From an uncultured Blautia sp. (GTDB taxonomy: Bacteria > Bacillota > Clostridia > Lachnospirales > Lachnospiraceae), in contig USPF01000089.1 in NCBI GenBank assembly GCA_900556555.1, forward strand, positions 1-5,109: DNA of 5,109 nt. The letters run 5' to 3'. Within the stretch, counting starts at the first letter, position 1; every line of letters begins with the position of its first letter. Below the pieces are notes generated by a model. That model made no database searches and had not been told where the DNA came from. It worked only from the letters and a program-made list of their open reading frames with translations. A program made the translations under genes and the position numbers. Shown here piece by piece: positions 1 to 5,109 of the stretch.

Positions 1-140
1 GAGTCTACAACATGCTCCCGAAATTCCAGGCTGCCGTTGAATTTGTAGAAGAAAGAGAAGGACGTACTGCTCTGATCACATCTTATGATAAGATCAACGA
101 TGCGCTCAAAGGTAAGACCGGAACTGTCATTCACTCCTAA
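1..140 (+). CDS. arcC: Carbamate kinase, C-terminal end (partial)
   Basis: This is the last 45 codons of a gene that enters from the left edge; the frame begins at base 3 and ends at the TAA at 138-140. The visible protein contains MLPKFQAAVEFVE, then GRTALITSYDKINDALKGKTGTVI at the very end. This matches the usual carbamate kinase C-terminus (MLPKVEAA..FVE..GR.AIITSL..A..AL.GK.GT). The enzyme makes ATP from carbamoyl phosphate and ADP, giving carbamate (ammonia plus CO2). It is the last step of arginine deiminase, agmatine and some purine/allantoin fermentation pathways and acts in the cytoplasm. Which pathway applies cannot be told, because the partner genes lie outside the window. The gene is followed directly by its own terminator, so it is not part of the sugar operon downstream. 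The catalytic regions are not visible; the identification rests on the tail alone. Confidence 0.85.
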   Translation, partial: VYNMLPKFQAAVEFVEEREGRTALITSYDKINDALKGKTGTVIHS

Positions 141-148
141 ACAAAAGC

Positions 149-196
149 AAAACCACAGGAAAATCTTTGTTACAGAGAGTTTCCTGTGGTTTTTTA
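149..196 (+). terminator. Intrinsic terminator after the carbamate kinase gene
   Basis: The arm AAAACCACAGGAAA (149-162) is the exact reverse complement of TTTCCTGTGGTTTT (181-194), giving a stem of up to 14 bp around an 18-nt loop. The T run continues to 196. It begins 8 bases after the kinase stop codon, so it should end that transcript and insulate the regulator gene downstream. Confidence 0.92.
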
Positions 197-206
197 TCCG
201 ATATAT

Positions 207-234
207 TGCAATAAAAAACATTACAAATAAAATT
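207..234 (+). promoter_or_regulatory. Candidate promoter of the AraC-type regulator gene
   Basis: TTGCAA (207-212, 4 of 6 matches to a -35) is followed after 16 bp by TAAAAT (229-234, 5 of 6 to a -10). Transcription would begin near 241, giving a 5' leader of about 20 nt before the ATG at 261. The -35 hexamer lies within a 10-bp perfect palindrome, TATTGCAATA (205-214), which could be a regulator site but is short enough to be chance in A/T-rich DNA. The placement between a terminator and a gene start supports the call. Confidence 0.45.
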
Positions 235-248
235 CTTCTTTCAGAAAC

Positions 249-252
249 GGAG
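249..252 (+). promoter_or_regulatory. Ribosome binding site that marks ATG 261 as the original regulator start
   Basis: GGAG sits 8 bases upstream of the ATG at 261. The ATG at 486, where the unbroken frame begins, has no comparable site: the bases before it are mostly T and C. This contrast is the main reason to place the original start of the regulator at 261. Confidence 0.6.
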
Positions 253-260
253 CCTAATCC

Positions 261-1247
261 ATGCAAAAAAATTATGAGCAACTAAAACAATATCTTCACT
301 CAGAAAAAGCGAAGCCGGAAAAACAGATTTTAAAATCCAGAGAACTCTCCATGCATACAGATGAAAACAACATTGTCACATCTTATCCAAATAAGGATGT
401 ACAAGAATAACGTTTTGTCATCCGCCCAAAATATAGAAATATCCGGATTCCCAGACATCGTCACGAATACATTGAGCTTTCTTTCATGCTTGATGGTGAA
501 ATTTCAATGGAAATCGATGGAACGCCCATTAAAATGTCTTCCGGAGATATCTGTCTCATGAACAAAAATGTCATTCATTCCTCCGAAAAGATAGGGGATG
601 ATATTTGGATGTTTAATATTTTAATGACAGCTGATTTTTTTGATACCATTTTTATGTACCTGCTTTCCGAGGATAATTATATTTCAAACTACATCATCAA
701 CAGTTTGTACTCTGAAAGCAAAAAGAAAAATTACATTCTGTATCATCTTCCTAAAAACAGTTTTGAATCTACATTGATGGAGCAGATTCTTTGTGAATAC
801 TTTTTAGAAAAACCTAGAAACCAAGGAAAAATACTTTCCTGCCTTTTGATTCTTTTTATCGAGATTTCCCGCGCTGTAGGACCTGAAGATCAAAAAGCAA
901 TCAAGCAGAAACACTCCAAAATACAAAACGAGGTATTTGACTATTTGAAGCAGCATTACAAAGATGCTACCCTTCAATCTGTTGCAAAACATATGTGCTT
1001 TCATCCTAATTATTTGAGCTCTCTACTGAAGGCAGAAACAGGGAGGGGGTTTAAAGATATTCTTATAGACATCCGTATGACCGAAGCAGCAAACCTACTC
1101 AGAAACACCAATCGAAAAATCGAAGAAATCACATCTGATATAGGATATGCAAATGAAACCTACTTTTACAAATGTTTTCGTCAAAAATACGGAATATCTC
1201 CATATAATTATCGAAAAGCACAGAAAAACCTTAAAAAAGAACAGTAA
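261..1247 (+). pseudogene. AraC-family regulator gene interrupted by an in-frame TAA (full extent)
   Basis: From the ATG at 261 one frame runs to the TAA at 1245-1247 with a single break, a TAA at 408-410 (codon 50 of 329). Both sides read as the same protein. Before the stop it begins MQKNYEQLKQYLHSEKAK; after it come RFVIRPKYRNIRIP and HRHEYIELSFMLDGE. The second stretch is the typical first part of an AraC-type cupin sensor domain, with the H-x-H-(D/E)-(F/Y)-(I/V)-E-(L/M) pattern at codons 66-73. Read through, the product is about 328 residues, a normal length for cupin AraC regulators with a roughly 60-residue lead-in. No frame change is needed, so a single base substitution explains the break. 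Codons 51-75 contain no ATG, GTG or TTG, so reinitiation could only use codon 76 or later and would lose the HRHEYIEL strand. The likely result is a non-functional or altered regulator. A sequencing error, or low-level readthrough (the stop is followed by C), remains possible. Confidence 0.72.
486..1247 (+). CDS. AraC/XylS-family transcriptional regulator (open part, truncated N-terminus)
   Basis: This is the uninterrupted 253-residue remainder of the regulator. Residues 1-40 (MLDGEISMEIDG.. to ..DICLMNKNVIHS) are the later strands of the cupin ligand-binding domain. Residues about 45-145 form the linking helical region. Residues about 146-245 are a complete AraC DNA-binding domain with two helix-turn-helix units: ATLQSVAKHMCFHPNYLSSLLK (161-182), and KIEEITSDIGYANETYFYKC (211-230) followed by FRQKYGISPYNYRK, the family signature. 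Such proteins bind a sugar or similar ligand and activate neighbouring transport and hydrolase genes. Here the regulator lies 78 bp upstream of a symporter and a GH2 glycosidase in the same direction, so it is probably their local activator. ATG 486 is the first usable start after the internal TAA at 408-410 but has no clear ribosome binding site, so whether this shortened protein is made is uncertain. Family identity is firm; function in this strain is doubtful. Confidence 0.85.
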   Translation: MLDGEISMEIDGTPIKMSSGDICLMNKNVIHSSEKIGDDIWMFNILMTADFFDTIFMYLLSEDNYISNYIINSLYSESKKKNYILYHLPKNSFESTLMEQILCEYFLEKPRNQGKILSCLLILFIEISRAVGPEDQKAIKQKHSKIQNEVFDYLKQHYKDATLQSVAKHMCFHPNYLSSLLKAETGRGFKDILIDIRMTEAANLLRNTNRKIEEITSDIGYANETYFYKCFRQKYGISPYNYRKAQKNLKKEQ

Positions 1248-1262
1248 AAGCTTTGTTTTATA

Positions 1263-1277
1263 TGTGAATTTTTCACA
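1263..1277. promoter_or_regulatory. 15-bp palindrome, candidate operator over the symporter -35 region
   Basis: TGTGAA (1263-1268), TTT, TTCACA (1272-1277) is a perfect inverted repeat with 6-bp arms. It covers the position where the -35 of the symporter promoter should lie. The arms resemble Rex operators (TTGTGAA-N4-TTCACAA) and CRP/FNR half-sites (TGTGA-N6-TCACA), but the spacing is one base short for either. The binding protein therefore cannot be named. AraC proteins more often use direct repeats, so this may belong to a second regulator. Confidence 0.45.
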
Positions 1278-1293
1278 ACCCTCCAATTATAAT
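1265..1293 (+). promoter_or_regulatory. Candidate promoter of the symporter-glycosidase operon
   Basis: A perfect TATAAT lies at 1288-1293. The hexamer 17 bp upstream, TGAATT (1265-1270), matches the -35 consensus at only two bases. A strong -10 with a poor -35 is typical of promoters that need an activator, which fits an AraC-type regulator encoded next door. Transcription would begin near base 1300, leaving a leader of about 26 nt with GGAGG at 1314-1318 and the start codon at 1326. Confidence 0.55.
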
Positions 1294-1318
1294 ACTTTTA
1301 AACAAAAGTTATTGGAGG
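1280..1318 (+). promoter_or_regulatory. Two-part hairpin that pairs with the symporter Shine-Dalgarno sequence
   Basis: CCTCCAAT (1280-1287) is the exact reverse complement of ATTGGAGG (1311-1318), whose GGAGG is the ribosome binding site of the symporter. Inside it, ACTTTT (1294-1299) pairs exactly with AAAAGT (1304-1309) around the loop AAAC. Together they form an 8-bp outer and a 6-bp inner stem separated by an uneven internal loop (TATAAT against one T). In RNA reading through from upstream, this would hide the ribosome binding site. RNA begun at the TATAAT promoter (about 1300) lacks the outer 5' arm and would be free for translation. A competing fold, AAT (1291-1293) with ATT (1311-1313) extending the inner stem, would leave GGAGG unpaired. 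Confidence 0.6.
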
Positions 1319-1325
1319 AAAATAT

Positions 1326-2732
1326 ATGAGTACAAAAGCAAACAACTCAAAATCAGAAGCTGTCCGTGTCGTTATGACTCCGCTCGGTTCTGCAGCATCA
1401 AACGTGTTCAATATGTTGAACATGTCATTCTTTCTCGTGTTCAGTACAGAAGCATTGGGACTGAATATTACAGCAATGGGAATTATCATGACCGTCATGA
1501 GAATTTTCGATGGAATTACTGACCCAATTATTGGTTCTATTATCGACAGAACTGAAACGCGATTTGGTAAATTCCGTCCGTTCCTTGTAATCGGATCCCT
1601 GATCATGCTATTTGCGAGCTTTATGATTTACCTGTTCTCATTCGATATTCCACAATCTTATCGTATGGTTTGGGTAATTCTCTGGTATGCAATCTGGGTC
1701 ATTGGTTATACTTTTATGACAACTGTAAACAAATGTGTCCTTTCTATCGTTACAAAAAACCCGAAATACCGTCCACTATCCGGTATTGCCGGCGGCTGCT
1801 ATTCTACAATGCTTGGTTTGATCATGACAACACTGATCGTTCCGATTCTGCAGAAAAATGGTGGTCTTGGATCCCAAAAAGGCTGGACTCTGATCATTAT
1901 CAGTGCGTTTGTCCTTCATGCAGTTCTTCTGCTTGGATGTCTGTTTGCAATCTCTGCAACAGATAAGCCTGAATTCTATCGCCAGGATCCAGATAAAAAA
2001 GAAGAGAAAATTTCAATTAAAGACAGTCTCAATGTACTGCGACTGAATCAGCCTCTTCGTATGTTGATCCTTGCTGCATCCACAGATAAAATTGCGTCCA
2101 CGATTCAGACAGCAGTTATGACCTATTTCTATATCTATGCTGTTGGAAATCTGGATCTGCAGCCAATCGTTGGTGGCATCTCTACTCCAATGTCACTGAT
2201 TGGAGCCTTCGTTGCAGGTTCTGTTGCTGTAAAATTCGGATGCAAAAGAGCTTCTTTAATCGGCGCAATTGCAAACTTCACATTGGAAGCAATCTTGATT
2301 ATTTTCCGTCCTTTCGGAAAAGCAACTATCTTGGTATTTATTATTTTAATGTCTGCCAATATGCTGTTTAGAAGATTCTCTGCACAGAACGTAGATCCTA
2401 TGATTGCGGAAATCATCGACTATCACAAGCTAAAAACCGGAAAATTCATGCCTGGATTTATTGGTGCTACATTTTCACTTGTAGACAAAGTTATCAGTGC
2501 ATTTGGATCTTCTATTGTTGGTATCCTCATGGGACTTGCCGGATACAGCGCAGCTGCAGAACCTACAATGGCTCTGTATATCGCTACAATTGCTATGTAT
2601 CTTGGTGCACCTCTTCTTGGAGATCTTGCAAGCATCATTGCTTTGAAACGATACCATATTACAGATGAAGAGTATACACAAATGTATGGAGAAAAAGCTA
2701 TCTTAGAAAAAAAGAAAGCAAAAAATGCTTAG
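1326..2732 (+). CDS. GPH-family (MFS) cation:glycoside/sugar symporter
   Basis: This 468-residue inner-membrane protein has about 12 hydrophobic helices, roughly at 22-45, 48-72, 85-107, 113-137, 155-175, 186-209, 244-274, 280-303, 307-328, 333-350, 378-405 and 415-441. The GPH hallmark between helices 2 and 3 is clear at 59-85: RIFDGITDPIIGSIIDRTET then RFGKFRP, with the conserved aspartates D62, D66 and D74. The second family motif after helix 10 is EIIDYHKLKTGKFMPG (362-377). GPH symporters (melibiose MelB, lactose LacS, glucuronide UidB, xyloside XynB) import sugars or glycosides with H+ or Na+. The protein ends in a lysine-rich tail and lacks a PTS IIA-like domain such as that of LacS. 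The start is ATG 1326, 7 bases after GGAGG (1314-1318). It is co-directional with the GH2 gene 19 bp downstream, so its cargo is probably the glycoside that enzyme cleaves. The exact sugar and coupling ion cannot be read from the sequence. Confidence 0.9.
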   Translation: MSTKANNSKSEAVRVVMTPLGSAASNVFNMLNMSFFLVFSTEALGLNITAMGIIMTVMRIFDGITDPIIGSIIDRTETRFGKFRPFLVIGSLIMLFASFMIYLFSFDIPQSYRMVWVILWYAIWVIGYTFMTTVNKCVLSIVTKNPKYRPLSGIAGGCYSTMLGLIMTTLIVPILQKNGGLGSQKGWTLIIISAFVLHAVLLLGCLFAISATDKPEFYRQDPDKKEEKISIKDSLNVLRLNQPLRMLILAASTDKIASTIQTAVMTYFYIYAVGNLDLQPIVGGISTPMSLIGAFVAGSVAVKFGCKRASLIGAIANFTLEAILIIFRPFGKATILVFIILMSANMLFRRFSAQNVDPMIAEIIDYHKLKTGKFMPGFIGATFSLVDKVISAFGSSIVGILMGLAGYSAAAEPTMALYIATIAMYLGAPLLGDLASIIALKRYHITDEEYTQMYGEKAILEKKKAKNA

Positions 2733-2736
2733 AATC

Positions 2737-2744
2737 AAAGGAGG
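2737..2744 (+). promoter_or_regulatory. Strong ribosome binding site that selects TTG 2752 for the GH2 gene
   Basis: AAAGGAGG is a near-complete match to the anti-Shine-Dalgarno partner and lies 7 bases before TTG 2752. An ATG exists 27 bases earlier in the same frame (2725), but it overlaps the end of the symporter gene, has only A-rich sequence before it, and would make this ribosome binding site part of the coding region. The TTG is therefore preferred. Confidence 0.85.
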
Positions 2745-2751
2745 TTCCGAT

Positions 2752-4998
2752 TTGTCAGTAATTCTATTAAATGATAACTGGAGTTTTCACAAAGAAAACG
2801 AAAACGCTGAAACAATTTCCATTCCTCATACTTACAATGCGGTAGACGGACAAAATGGCACATCCATGTGGCGTGGAAAAGGTTTTTACACAAATGAGTT
2901 CACTCTTACAGAATCCGATCTGGAGCAGGACATCTACCTTGAGGTAGGTGCTGCTTCCATGATCAGTATAGTGTCCATCAATAATCAGAAAATTCATACC
3001 AACACCTGTCCATATTCTTTATATCGCGTTGCATTAAACGATTTCGTATCATCCGGCATAAACCGAATTACCATTGTAACAGATAACTCGCCAACAGATG
3101 CTGTCTACCCGCAAATGGCAGATTTTTCTTTCTATGGTGGACTCTACCGAAATGTTCGAATTATTTGTGCACCCAAACTACACTTTGACTACCTGGATGG
3201 AAGTCGTGACGGTGTCCGAATCCATACGCAAAAATTAGAAAACAATACTTGGGAGGTCGCCATTGAGGGATGTGTGATCAATCATCAGGAACCTTGTCAT
3301 GGAGAAATTCGTGCCACTCTGCTAGATGAGAATCAAGTCATCGCACAACACACAACCTCAGCATATTTCCACGATCAAAATACGTTTCGCTTGTGCCTGA
3401 ATGTTGCTAATCCTCATCTCTGGATGGGAACGGATGATCCACATCTTCATCAGTTGTCCATCGAACTTTGTACAGACAAAAAAGTCATAGAACACCGCAG
3501 CATCTCCATCGGATTTAGAAGCATTCAGATTACACCGGATCAGGGGCTCTTTTTAAATGGGAAACACGTAAAACTGCGTGGTGTCGCAAGACATCAGGAT
3601 TTTGCCGGTGTTGGAAATGCTATTTCAGAAACTCAAATGGAGCAGGATATCCAACTCATAAAAGAGTTAGGGGCAAATTCTGTTCGACTTTCCCATTATC
3701 AACATGATGATTATTTTTATCGTCGCTGTGATGAAGAAGGACTCCTTGTGTGGGCAGAAGTTCCGTTTATCAGTATTATTTCGGAAAACGAATGCGCCAA
3801 ATTCAATATCAAAGAACAAATGCGCCGTTTGATTTTGCAATGTGGAAATCACACCTCTGTATACTGTTGGGGTGTACAAAATGAAATTACCATTGCTGGA
3901 GAAACCCCAGAAATTCATGATCATGTAGAAGAATTATCCAAATACACGAAAGCTCTGGATCCTCACAGATATACCGCAGAAGCAAACATCTATTCCGTTG
4001 CAAATGAAAGTCCGATCAACAGTCTGACCGAACTGGTTGGCTATAACTTATATTATGGATGGTACTATGACACTATGACAGGACTTCAAGAACGCTTGGA
4101 CTCATTCCATGCTGCACGTCCTGATATACCACTCATGGTGACAGAATATGGTGTTGATACAAACCCACAATATCACTCTTATGAGCCAAAGACAAAAGAT
4201 TATTCCGAAGAATATCAGTTGCTTTTCTCAGACAATGCACTTCGTGCTTTTGAAGAACGCGACTATTTTGTAGGAAGTTATGTGTGGAACATGTGTGATT
4301 TTGGCAGCGCCAACCGAGATGAAGGTGGTAAACAGGGACAAAATCAGAAAGGACTTTTGACCATTGACCGAAGCATAAAAAAAGACGCATTTTATTTATA
4401 CAAAGCGTACTGGTCCAAAGAATCTTTTGTCAAACTCGCCGGTAGCAGATTCGTTCATCGTCACAAAGAAAAGAATGCAATTACCGTACTTTCCAATCTT
4501 GAAAAACTAGAATTGTATGTAAATAACCACCTTATTGCTCAATCATCAAACATCTTACCTATGACAACATTTAATGATATCCCTCTTCTAATGGGAAAAA
4601 ATATCATAGCCGTCAAAGGATACTCCAAACATGGTACTGTATACCACGATGTGATGACTTTATATCGCGTAAAAGATAAAGATAAAAACTATGAATATAT
4701 CAAAAAAGAAGACGGAAACAGCGTCATTAACTGGTTTGAAAAGTTTGACCTAACACAAATAAATAAGATTAAACTTGATCCAAATTGCTTCTCCAGTGCC
4801 GATAAAATTGGCGACATCATGAAAAACCCTGAAGGAGAAAAAATCATTTCAAAATATTTTGGAGAAATGGTGGAGCACCCGAAATTTGGCATGATGAAAA
4901 TGATGACATTAAACGCTGTAGGAAAACTCAAAAATCTGGGAATTCCAAAAGAACTCATTGATTTAATCAACACAGAACTCAATACGATTACGAAATAA
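2752..4998 (+). CDS. Glycoside hydrolase family 2 beta-glycosidase (beta-galactosidase/beta-glucuronidase type)
   Basis: From TTG 2752 this gives 748 residues (757 from the in-frame ATG 2725). No signal peptide is seen, so it acts in the cytoplasm. Order of parts: sugar-binding jelly-roll domain (about 1-165, with SIPHTYNAVDGQNG near the start), Ig-like domain (about 170-265), catalytic TIM barrel (about 270-560), an Ig-like DUF4982-type domain (about 577-641), and a helical tail (about 680-748). Catalytic signatures are complete: RHQD with H281, NSVRLSHYQHDDYFYRRCDE (from 309), the acid/base E378 in WGVQNEI, and the nucleophile E465 in MVTEYGVDT, 87 residues apart. W512 in YVWNMCDF is also present. 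It should hydrolyse beta-linked non-reducing sugars with retention. N531-Q-K533 in GQNQKGLLT fits the N-x-K motif that holds the carboxylate in beta-glucuronidases, and YNLYYGWY, TEYGVDT and SEEYQ recall E. coli UidA. However, similar N-x-K segments occur, as I recall, in clostridial enzymes annotated as beta-galactosidases, so the substrate is open. It is translated just after the symporter in one operon. Confidence 0.9.
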   Translation: MSVILLNDNWSFHKENENAETISIPHTYNAVDGQNGTSMWRGKGFYTNEFTLTESDLEQDIYLEVGAASMISIVSINNQKIHTNTCPYSLYRVALNDFVSSGINRITIVTDNSPTDAVYPQMADFSFYGGLYRNVRIICAPKLHFDYLDGSRDGVRIHTQKLENNTWEVAIEGCVINHQEPCHGEIRATLLDENQVIAQHTTSAYFHDQNTFRLCLNVANPHLWMGTDDPHLHQLSIELCTDKKVIEHRSISIGFRSIQITPDQGLFLNGKHVKLRGVARHQDFAGVGNAISETQMEQDIQLIKELGANSVRLSHYQHDDYFYRRCDEEGLLVWAEVPFISIISENECAKFNIKEQMRRLILQCGNHTSVYCWGVQNEITIAGETPEIHDHVEELSKYTKALDPHRYTAEANIYSVANESPINSLTELVGYNLYYGWYYDTMTGLQERLDSFHAARPDIPLMVTEYGVDTNPQYHSYEPKTKDYSEEYQLLFSDNALRAFEERDYFVGSYVWNMCDFGSANRDEGGKQGQNQKGLLTIDRSIKKDAFYLYKAYWSKESFVKLAGSRFVHRHKEKNAITVLSNLEKLELYVNNHLIAQSSNILPMTTFNDIPLLMGKNIIAVKGYSKHGTVYHDVMTLYRVKDKDKNYEYIKKEDGNSVINWFEKFDLTQINKIKLDPNCFSSADKIGDIMKNPEGEKIISKYFGEMVEHPKFGMMKMMTLNAVGKLKNLGIPKELIDLINTELNTITK

Positions 4999-5002
4999 TA
5001 AA

Positions 5003-5048
5003 TCCCCCTGACCTCGGCAATTTTAAAAATTCACCAAGGTCAGGGGAT
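5003..5048. terminator. Hairpin terminator after the GH2 gene, probably bidirectional
   Basis: CCCCTGACCT (5005-5014) pairs perfectly with AGGTCAGGGG (5037-5046). After one C-A mismatch, GG (5016-5017) pairs with CC (5034-5035), and the centre is A/T-rich and partly self-complementary. It begins a few bases after the GH2 stop. The plus-strand tail (ATCTTCTGTTTC) is only moderately T-rich. On the minus strand the tail reads GATTTATTATTTCG, also T-rich. This suits a shared terminator between two convergent genes, though neither tail is a strong T run. Confidence 0.7.
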
Positions 5049-5056
5049 CTTCTGTT

Positions 5057-5109
5057 TCAAATTTTGACTTCTTCTGTTTTTCTTACAATCTGCAGCATCC
5101 CGCTTTTTA
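5057..5109 (-). CDS. Possible C-terminal end of a convergent gene (partial, unknown)
   Basis: On the minus strand one frame reads KSGMLQIVRKTEEVKI and stops at a TGA (plus-strand 5057-5059), just beyond the hairpin terminator. The composition is protein-like, and the position facing the GH2 gene across a probably two-way terminator is what a convergent gene end would look like. Sixteen residues are too few to name a family. Another minus-strand frame is also open here (ending KQKIP at about 5046), but it is lysine- and arginine-rich and its stop lies inside the terminator stem, so it is less likely. Confidence 0.35.
   Translation of the reverse strand, partial: KSGMLQIVRKTEEVKI

Noticed and set aside
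149..260. A riboswitch or attenuator ahead of the regulator gene
   Set aside because: The only strong hairpin is the terminator directly behind the kinase stop; the 20-nt leader downstream of the candidate promoter is too short for a riboswitch.
85..285. A 66-codon plus-strand frame across the kinase end and terminator
   Set aside because: It runs through the terminator stem and out of frame with the kinase tail, whose own frame gives a clear family match.
361..561. A 66-codon open frame overlapping the start of the regulator
   Set aside because: It has no ribosome binding site or recognisable protein pattern. The other frame across the same bases gives the clear cupin sequence of the regulator.
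1248..1325. A catabolite-control (cre) site ahead of the symporter
   Set aside because: I looked for the TG-x6-C-G-x6-CA type core and found no sequence with the central CG; the palindrome present has TTT at its centre.
1147..1329. A 60-codon frame ending in an ATGA overlap with the symporter start, suggesting translational coupling
   Set aside because: Most of it lies inside the conserved DNA-binding region of the regulator in another frame, with no ribosome binding site or protein-like sequence; the overlap is coincidental.
1298..1606. A 102-codon minus-strand frame opposite the symporter
   Set aside because: It is antisense to the strongly conserved GPH motif region and has no upstream signals; it is a shadow of the coding strand.
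4689..4982. A 97-codon minus-strand frame opposite the end of the GH2 gene
   Set aside because: It is antisense to the GH2 tail and phenylalanine- and serine-rich, as expected from A-rich coding DNA on the other strand; no start signals.

Overview
The window looks like chromosomal DNA of a gut-type low-GC Firmicute, most likely a Clostridia/Lachnospiraceae member. This is inferred from the A/T-rich code, strong AGGAGG-type ribosome binding sites, a TTG start, simple intrinsic terminators, and a GPH-type sugar symporter paired with a cytoplasmic GH2 glycosidase. The assignment rests on protein style only, not on a database search.

Layout, left to right. (1) Positions 1-140 hold the C-terminal end of a carbamate kinase (arcC-type), closed by a clean intrinsic terminator at 149-196. 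(2) A short promoter region (about 200-260) leads into an AraC-family regulator gene. Its natural start is the ATG at 261, but the frame is broken by an in-frame TAA at 408-410. The part left open (486-1247) lacks the start of the cupin domain but keeps the whole DNA-binding domain. (3) A compact 78-bp regulatory gap (1248-1325) holds a perfect TATAAT, a 15-bp palindrome over its -35 region, and a hairpin that pairs with the Shine-Dalgarno sequence of the next gene. (4) A GPH-family (MFS) cation:glycoside symporter lies at 1326-2732, and (5) a GH2 beta-glycosidase at 2752-4998, best started at a TTG behind a near-ideal ribosome binding site. (6) A hairpin terminator follows at about 5003-5048, and probably the tail of a convergent minus-strand gene at 5057-5109.

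The working model is a small sugar-use operon. A soluble beta-galactoside, beta-glucuronide or related glycoside is imported with a cation by the symporter and cleaved inside the cell by the GH2 enzyme. The upstream AraC-type protein would sense the sugar and activate the symporter promoter, which has a good -10 and a poor -35, as expected of an activated promoter. The layout resembles uidR-uidB-uidA and other glycoside loci. The sequence does not decide the exact sugar. The regulator seems damaged in this strain or assembly, so the operon may be poorly induced or controlled from elsewhere.

I see no mobile element, CRISPR array, tRNA or rRNA. Nothing points to an entirely new system. The points most worth a second look are the interrupted regulator and the promoter-within-hairpin arrangement ahead of the symporter.
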